A stretch of DNA of 64,000 nucleotides, taken from the NCBI RefSeq assembly GCF_016545825.1, contig NC_052621.1, positions 3,434,199 to 3,498,198 of the forward strand. The letters are read 5' to 3'. The notes under the pieces are model-generated. The model worked only from the letters and a program-made list of their open reading frames with translations. It was not told the DNA's origin and did not search any database. How positions within the stretch are numbered: the stretch's first letter is position 1; every line of letters begins with the position of its first letter. This stretch comes from Eucalyptus grandis (taxonomy: Eukaryota; Streptophyta; Magnoliopsida; Myrtales; Myrtaceae). Shown one piece after another: positions 56,679 through 64,000 of this stretch. The translations under genes and the position numbers were made by a program.

Positions 56679-59674
56679 ATGACTCCTTCTGGGCTCTCTT
56701 TCATCATCTCCTTCATTTTATTCATAACTTCGATTTATGGACAGAAAATTTACATTCCGACCCTGACTCTACAACTCGAGGACTTCCTCCGAGATCCGGA
56801 AAGTGCAGTTTCGGCATCCATAACAGACGATTTCGAAACTTTCTTCTTCGACCAAACGCTCGATCATTTCAGCTACACACCCCAGAGCTACACCACCTTC
56901 AAACAGAGATACTTTATCGACTCCAGATACTGGGGTGGCGCGAATTCTAGTGCGCCGATCTTCGTTTACCTCGGTGATGAACAGTCACTTGATGGACCCC
57001 CGACTTCGATCGGGTTTCTGAGAGATAATGCAGCTCAATTCAAAGCTTTGTTAGTTTATATTGAGGTAGCACATTTGACTTCTACCATTTTTTTTGGGGG
57101 CCCACGCATGGATGTTTTTTCTGTCTAATTTCCGCTTCGAACCATGAAATTAAATTCTTCATTTCTTATGGAATTTTTCTTGCCAGCACCGGTATTATGG
57201 TCAGTCAATTCCCCTTGGGATGAGCTTCGAAGGAGCTCTCGAAGATGCAAATATTCGTGGATATTTTAGCTCGGCCCAAGCTTTGGCTGATTATGTTGCC
57301 ATTATTATGCACGTTAAGAAGGAACGAAATGCCAGTAAATCTCCAGTTATTGTGGTGGGAGGATCATATGGAGGAAGTAAGTGCACTGGGTATCATGTTC
57401 TATCCATTTTTCTGAATGGTGGAAAGAAATAATAGAAGAAGGGTCCATGCCAAGTTTGACGGGTTTTGATATCCGTTCTCTGTTGATTATGTAAAAAACC
57501 AATGATATGTGAAAATGATGAATTGTTATTGTGATTTATTTTCAACAAAAATGCTAATTCCTTTCGTTACACAAAAAATATATATCGAATCATTAGATAA
57601 ATTGTTAAATTCTAATAGCTAATGTGAATTTCAGTGCTTGCTTCATGGCTCCGGCTAAAATATCCACACGTGGCCCTTGGAGCTTTGGCCTCTTCAGCTC
57701 CTATGCTATATTTTGATGATATTACCCCACAGGATGCATTCTATTCAGTGGTCACGAAGGATTTCAAGGTAATTACACCTGTAATTTCTCTTCTTCTTTT
57801 TTTGTTCTAATAATGGAGTGTGCGACGCTTTTCAAGCATCCAAAGAATATCCATTAATTGATGCAATATCCCTATCTTCCCATTTTGCGCACACAAGGTA
57901 AGTACATAAGAACCCGTATTCTTGCTCCTAGGGGATGGCATTGATAGAATTCAAGAGTTTAATTATTAGTAAACATACCTAAAGCGAGAAAGATTTCCAA
58001 ACTTATCACCTGAATAATCTTTAGGATCTTGATATTTATTCTTTATTTTTCATCATTTGTTTTGAACCATGGTCGTTGTGCATAGGAAACTAGCGAGACT
58101 TGCTACCAAACTATAGCAGACTCGTGGTCAAAGATCGATAGAGTTGCTCAAGAGCTGGATGGCCTTTCAAACTTAAGCAGGATCTTCAAGACTTGTAGGT
58201 ATGTGGTCTGATGCGTCATCTATTATGTGTCTTGATACTCAAGTGATATGGATTATTCCCATCCAATTTCTCAATTTAAGGGAGTTGAATTGACTCAATT
58301 TACCTTTTAAGATCAGGAACCTCATCTGCGCTCACTCTTCTGTTTGATGTGGAGTTTCATGATCTTCAAGGCTGAATTGAGTCTTTAAGAATGTGTCTAA
58401 ATGTTAATTTATCAAGGAGACACAATCAACCATGGAACAAACATTGCTTATTTTGTGTGTAGGCCTTTAGAGAGTCGGGCTGAGCTGAAGGACTTCTTGA
58501 AAGCGATGTACACGAATGCAGCTCAATATGATAATCCACCAAACTATCCTGTGAGACAGATATGCAGAGGCGTTGATGGAGCAACTACTACTGAGAATGG
58601 CATTCTTGGCAAAATATCTGCAGGCGTTGTCGCCTATCATGAGAACTCCCCATGCTATGTCAATCCTCCCTTAACTGTTTCTCCAGATGGTTGGAGTTGG
58701 CAGGTACAATACCCTACATCATCATGCTACGTCCATGTTCATGCCAATCCAAGCACGCCCACAATGGGGTCTATTTTAATTGCACGATCCCTTTCTTGAA
58801 ATCTTCCTCGAAAAAATTGTGTAGCATCTAAGATAACTTACATACTAAAAGAGAATTGCTTGCAGAGATGCAGTGAAATGGTAATGCCCCTAGGCATCAC
58901 AAACAATTCTATGTTCCCACGAGAGCCTTTTGTCTTGGACGACTTCATGGAACAATGCCGCTGCCAGTATGGCGTTGTGCCTCGCCCGCATTGGGTCACT
59001 ACGCATTACGGTGGCCATGTATGATTTCAAGTGACTCTTACAAATTATATGTTTGGCTCTTTTTTTTTTTTTATCAGTAAATTAGATTGGTTTCCATGCA
59101 CTAAATTGAAAGCAAACATTACCATTGACGTCCTCTACCATTTTTTTTTTTCCGGTTCTTGCAGGATATAGAACTAATTCTTCGTAGGTTTGGTAGCAAT
59201 ATTATCTTCTCAAATGGACTTCGAGATCCCTGGAGTGGTGCCGGGTATAAAAAATTATATGCTTGTATCATACATCCGAAGAATTCAAATTTTACGTTAC
59301 TTAATAACGCTTAACAATTTGGTCTCTTTTTTAAATTTAGGGTCCTGAAAAACATTTCAGAGAGTATCATCGCTGTCATTACAGATCAAGGTACATAACT
59401 GAGCTATTGATTTGTTGTTTGTGACTCGTCTCACGTCCTTGTGAATCACACAAGAGAAGGACAATGTTGAAGCATGTTAAGAAAAAGTAGCAGTGGATCT
59501 TGAATTCTTTAATCACTGGGTATATGCTCTGCAGGTTCTCATTGTGCGGATATATATGCAGAGAAGCAAAACCCTCCAGATCCAGATTGGTTGGTCAAGC
59601 AGCGAAAAACTGAAGTTGAGATTATAAAAGGGTGGATAGACCAATATTATGACGATCTTCGTGCTTCCAAATGA
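56679..59674 (+). CDS. S28 serine carboxypeptidase, Pro-X carboxypeptidase-like (intact)
   Basis: Exons 56679-57065, 57187-57376, 57635-57768, 58086-58198, 58463-58703, 58866-59018, 59165-59244, 59341-59390 and 59535-59674 join without a stop into 495 codons, a normal length for the family. All introns are GT-AG. Residues 1-22 are a signal peptide ([16 protein letters not shown]), so the enzyme is expected in the vacuole or apoplast. S28 enzymes remove a C-terminal residue next to proline. Family landmarks are [28 protein letters not shown] (130-134) and GGSYGG with nucleophile Ser189. Asp427 lies in LRDPWSG and His452 in GSHC. The residue after that His is Cys where I expect a second His in many relatives. 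N-glycosylation sites such as NSS and NNS are present. The ATG at 56553, in frame, lies just before the TATA box and is not used. Substrate is unknown. Confidence 0.9.
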
Positions 59675-59779
59675 TGATATGATGAATTGTTATTGCCATA
59701 AATAAGGGTGATGAATCTATTCGGGAAGGCCATTTCAATAACATATGAGAACAAAAGAATAAGGCCTATGTATTTCAGC

Positions 59780-59785
59780 AATAAA
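59780..59785 (+). terminator. polyadenylation signal of copy 4
   Basis: AATAAA lies about 106 bases after the stop codon, in a 3' flank shared with copy 1. In copy 1 this point is interrupted by the SINE-like insert. Confidence 0.5.
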
Positions 59786-62391
59786 GTTATCCTTGTATTT
59801 CTTTGCTCCATTAGAACGAGCTTTTATTCAAGAAAAGTAATATGACTTCACCCAATATTCTTTGCTTCCAATTAATTGTAGGACTCCGGCAAAACATTTA
59901 AAACTACTGGTCCTTTTTATTGATTAAGCCTAGATTTTCAAGCCTATGCGTTGCAGTGTACAAAATTCATGTCATAAACTACTCACAAATGATTAAGGGT
60001 AATCGGTTTCCAGTTCAAGTCCAATTCGATTCCACTTAGGAGCCATAAACTGGACCGGGAGGACTGGTTTCCATTTTTGGGACTAGGAATTGGACCTGTT
60101 CAATGGAATTGGCCACTTAGCCAATTTTTTTTTAAATTTTTTAAAAATACTAGAATTATTACAATTTTAAGATTTATCACTATTTTTAAAGAATTAAAAA
60201 TATATATATTTTTAAAAAGTGTTGGTTCAGTTCGTCGATTTGATTCGGTTCGATTCCCTTGGAATCAAGAACCGGATTGAAAACCACTGGTTCCATTTTT
60301 ATGGAATTGAGAACTAGATTGACACCTTTAGGAATTGTACCAAATTGACCGGTCCGATCGAGTCTGAGTGACTCCCGATCCACGCCGTTCAATATGCTCA
60401 GCCCTACAAATGATACAAATCTCTCGGATGTTGTACTTTCCTCTTGAGCTCTGACTCGGAGGAAATCGTGGCCTGCTTTTGAGTAACCGAGAACAGAAAA
60501 AAAATAAAAATAAAAATAGCCTGGCCGCGGTTGGAGGGAGGGACTCAAATAATGATTTTAGGTCCGCCGTCGATGATGACTACCTGAATCTCATCGATCA
60601 CATTTTCACCTAGATAGGTAGGCCTGACCAAGTTTGATTTACTTATGCACATGAAGAAAAAAAGCCAGTTTTCCATGTTTATATTCTAACGAGGGCCAAC
60701 TCAACCTTGTCCCAACCAACCATCTTTTGATGCGAGTTACGTTATCGTCGATGGTGGTAGGTATATTTCTGATGAATGTGGATATGGCTGAGTTTTGGCA
60801 TGATAATTTGCCCAGGAAACTTTATAAAAGAAGATATAGGTAACTTTGGCACAGTAAAATCACTAATCTTTAAAATCCTAATTTTATAACATCTTTTGGG
60901 GAACAAAATAAGATGCAAACTTATTACATTTTTGTCAACTCAATCCTAAATATTTTAATTTGACCAATTTGATCTTAAATCTTTTGATAATTTATCAATT
61001 AAGGTACTTTAGCTAATTTTAATTGAAATCACTGACCAATCCCAAGTGATATGGCCAACACTTACGTAGATAAAATTTATCATTATTTTTTGAATTATTT
61101 TTTCGTTTTTTGCCATTGAGACCTTTGCCAGCCATGCGCTAGGGCGCAAAGGCCCCTTGCTTGTGACCAACGAGGCTGTTGAGGTCCTCACCTAGATCTA
61201 GCAAGCACTCGCTTGTGCCCTTGCCTAAAGCCATCACTATGTCACTGAGGCCTTTGTAGCCAGAGAGGGTTGTCGGTGAACCTCCTGGTACAATGGAAAA
61301 AAAGAAAAGAAAAATGAAAATTCCAATGAATTTGAAAAAATTACAAATTTTTTGTACGTTTTCTCTTTGCCGGAAAAAGGAGGGTTTTTTTTTTTTCTTT
61401 TTTTCCCACGTTAAAAGGGAGTATCCGCTTCCTTGCCCCCGCGAGCATGCTCCTCAAGCCTCTGATGGGCTTTTTCGTCATTTAAGGTTCTGATGGCCTC
61501 AAAGAGGAAACAAAACATGGATGGCTGAAGAAGAAATAAAGGAATGGGCTGCAAAAGATATAAAAACGAATGGGCTGTGAAAGCATTAAAAATAATGGGC
61601 TTTAAACCGGCCCACTCGACTCATTTTTTCTTTTTTAATATATTTTTTATTCATTTTTATCTCACCTATTTTTATGCATCTTTTCATATATACTTTTATA
61701 TATATTAGATTTTTTTTGCAAAATGAATGAATACTCTAAAAGTTGGCAAAAATTTAGGTGTCAACCATATAAAATATATAGACATTAAAACTAATTATTC
61801 CATGTGTTCAAATCAATATAATATAATTGCCATGTCAACACTTCATTGAGACGTGTTGTGATTTTGTTTAAAGTGCAACGGTTTTATTGAGATCGAGTTT
61901 CAACAACATATTTGCAAATGGGGTTGGAATTCTTTGATGACTCATCTACACAAAAGCACACAATTATATAGGTTTCATTTTTTTTTTGGGTCGAAATATA
62001 GATTTGATTTTGGTATACATTAATTTGTGTCATTAATAGTTATTCTATTTGGTGACTTGCTTAACCCATTTGGATGTGAATTGTTCAAATTAAAAGTTTT
62101 TCTCCCTCTCTCTCTCTCTCTTTCTTTTTCCCCTCTCTCTCTGTATTGGATTCTTAAATGACCCACAGATTTAAAAATTACTTATATAGTTCTACGTCTT
62201 TATTAAATCAATTTTGCTAATGAATCTCAATATCTCTGCCATTGGCTTTCCATGAATTCCCACCTCTTTTGCCTAGATGCTATGGCTGCTATGAAAAGAA
62301 CGATGAAAGGCAAAATATAATTATGAATAACTAAAGATAGCTATTATAGCCCGAGTATTTTTCTTGTCTCCTTTCTTTGTCTAGCAAATTG
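59786..62391. other. downstream flank of copy 4, no gene found
   Basis: This flank is collinear with the copy 1 flank (without the 2.06-kb element) and with the copy 3 flank (without the copia element). It gives the empty site for both insertions: GATTGAAAACC near 60275 for the hAT-like element and GACCAACGAGG near 61168 for the copia site. Only short, unconserved frames are present. Confidence 0.6.
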
Positions 62392-62671
62392 AAGATCCTT
62401 GCACATGCCAAGCAGATCTTCTATCTGAAGCCAAACCAAAGCTGTTGGGCTTTGTTGATCTCTCTGTGGCCCACTGCAGAAGATTTGTGAACCAGGCCGT
62501 TGACTGGCTAGCTAAAGACCCAGCGGAACAAGAGCCTGGCCCACGACTGGCTGGCCAATCCCCCCGAACCGTTTTGGAATTTACTTTGCTCCGAGTCTTC
62601 TATTATGTTGTTGCAAACTCTTAATTAGTAATGAAGTCTCTTTATTTCCGACCAGAAAAATAAAATAAAAT
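62392..62671 (+). mobile_element. 5'-truncated LINE tail, copy in the copy 4 flank
   Basis: Same sequence and tail as 14516-14793, with one extra A in CTAGCTAAAGACCC that shifts the short frame. About 23 bases of left flank present in the other copy are missing here. It was carried by the segmental duplication. Confidence 0.7.
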
Positions 62672-63108
62672 TAAGACACGATGGTTTCATTAATCGTTGG
62701 CTTACGAAGTGAGTGAATGCGGAAACCTCTCTCATTGTACGACATGGCTGTGAAGCTTCCGGGCTTGTCAATCATTCTCTATCTGTTAAGATCGTCGGCT
62801 GGAATTAAGGGTTGGGCCGAACGCGGTAAAAAATGGCCATCTTCGATCAATTTCCTGCTTAAGAGCCCGCACTTCTCGAGCTACAGAAATCCATCCATCT
62901 CTATAATTAGCGAACCCTTTATATTATCGGCTAATGCAATATAATTTATTAGGTATTATTCTCTTATCTATGGCTAAATCCGACGAACACCGAATCATGA
63001 GCATAAAAAATAAAAAATAAAAAAAACCCACGTTATACTATCTTTCTTCAATCTGGGACTAAGATCTTTATGAATCTATAACTCAAAGAGGGATTGTTGA
63101 GCACGGAA

Positions 63109-64000
63109 TGGCGCGGTGCGGTGTCCGGCGGGGAGGTGATCTACTGTGATCGTTGATGCAGGGCTTCGGGGACAAGCCGAGGCGCGGCGGAGCTTCGCGG
63201 GTCGTCGGGTTAAGCGACGAGGCGTCCGATTCCGATCCCGTCGTCTGCGCTTCCGCGTGCTCTGGGGCGGCGTTGGGTGAATCAGCGTCCGGGCTGGCTT
63301 GCGATCCAGGTCACTTGATCGAGGCGGGGAGGAATAGACACAGACCGGTGCTCGGCGGGAGGCAGACGCGGGGTCGTCGGCAGCAAACAGGAGGCGGAAT
63401 CGGGTCTGGCAGATGGAGGGGAAAGCAGAGCAGCGAGTGTGAGGGAGACGATGAACAGTAAACGTCCCCTCACCTCTGATTTTTACTTTTACCTTTCTCT
63501 CTCTCCTGCTGACTTTTCCTTTTCTCTCAGTTTTTCAGGAAAAGAAAAGAGAAAAAAGCTCCCTTTTGACTGAAGATGGACGAGGAAGAAAGCCTTTTTC
63601 TCTCCTTTTTACTTCGACGAAGAGAAAAACTCTAGAAAAAGCCCCCCTTTTTTCGACCTCCGTACGCATTCTTTTATAGGCCAAAACAAAATCTAATCTT
63701 TTTATCAATATTTCATCTAACAAAAAGATTGCCGATAACCTCTTGATCACAAAAAAACATTTTGTTCTCCTTATCTCCCGAATATCTCTAATGATTTTAT
63801 CGCCTATTGATAAAGATGAGATTGCAATGAGGTTTTCTCAATTTTAAAAAATCATTAGAATATTGCATTAAATCTCAATTTTTTTACAAGATAATTGATT
63901 AAAAAAAACAACGGGCTTGAGCTAATTTGCTTCTTTCGTGAGCTTAGTCCGACTTGTCAATTTAAGCTCATAAACATTAATTCGAACCCGTCCACCATCG
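63109..64000. other. unassigned sequence beyond the duplication end
   Basis: Similarity to the copy 1 flank stops at 63109. The next 350 bases are GC-rich with GCGGCG words, then come a T/C-rich part and AT-rich sequence with CTTTTATAGG near 63671. Open frames on both strands are short and show no domain. It might be part of an LTR or a captured UTR. The window ends before this can be judged. Confidence 0.3.

Larger units (their letters stand above)
55025..63109. repeat. second copy of the copy 1 segment
   Basis: Similarity to 5808-15229 starts at TGAGAAAAACGATCGATCG and ends at GAGCACGGAAT. Apart from insertions (hAT-like at 55663 here; SINE-like and 2.06-kb hAT-like in the other copy) the two run collinear through promoter, gene and 3' flank, including the LINE tail. 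It is the youngest gene duplication in the window by eye. Confidence 0.88.

Noticed and set aside
1..64000. CRISPR array, bacterial operon or tRNA/rRNA gene
   Set aside because: No regularly spaced short repeats with unique spacers were seen, and no cloverleaf or rRNA signature was recognised. The direct repeats present are plant tandem repeats or transposon copies.

Overview
The window is nuclear DNA from a flowering plant, almost certainly a eudicot. It has short exons separated by AT-rich GT-AG introns, TATA boxes of the plant type, a Ty1/copia LTR retrotransposon, LINE pieces, hAT-, Mutator- and Harbinger-type non-autonomous elements and an endogenous pararetrovirus-like remnant. I cannot name the species from the sequence.

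The only recognisable host gene family is a tandem array of four copies of a serine carboxypeptidase of peptidase family S28 (lysosomal Pro-X carboxypeptidase-like), all on the + strand. They start at 6583, 22952, 35654 and 56679. All share one nine-exon layout. Only the fourth (56679-59674) is open from start to stop, 495 codons, with Ser189, Asp427 and His452 in the expected places. Copy 1 (6583-9570) has a 1-nt deletion in exon 5. Copy 2 (22952-26084) has a frameshift and stop in exon 5, a second stop in exon 6 and a damaged splice donor. Copy 3 (35654-36729) keeps exons 1-3 and has lost exons 4-9 in a deletion of about 2.2 kb.

Layout: 1-4390 holds a minus-strand caulimovirid-like remnant with a LINE nested in it. 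4395-15229 is gene copy 1 with its flanks, carrying a 2.06-kb hAT-like element. 15388-22786 is a spacer built of old transposons, followed by copy 2 and its diverged downstream flank (22952-30180). 30185-36729 is the copy 3 upstream region, loaded with three young insertions, and the truncated copy 3. 36748-43100 repeats the copy 1 downstream flank and contains a complete copia element (38040-42674) with 5-bp target duplication. 43101-45682 is a fold-back and tandem-repeat complex. 45683-55024 is a second copy of the spacer, with two MULE-type MITEs and one hAT-like element that the first copy lacks. 55025-63109 is a second copy of the copy 1 segment, containing the intact gene. 63109-64000 is unrelated GC-rich to AT-rich sequence that I cannot identify.

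The window therefore records repeated segmental duplication of one peptidase gene. Empty and filled sites in paralogous blocks give exact boundaries for many insertions. A sharp junction at about 55025 fuses a copy-2-type upstream flank to a copy-1-type promoter and gene. I found no novel enzymatic system. The points of most interest are the chimeric origin and promoter insertion of the single intact gene, the long fold-back complex, and the young copia element that carries many stops.
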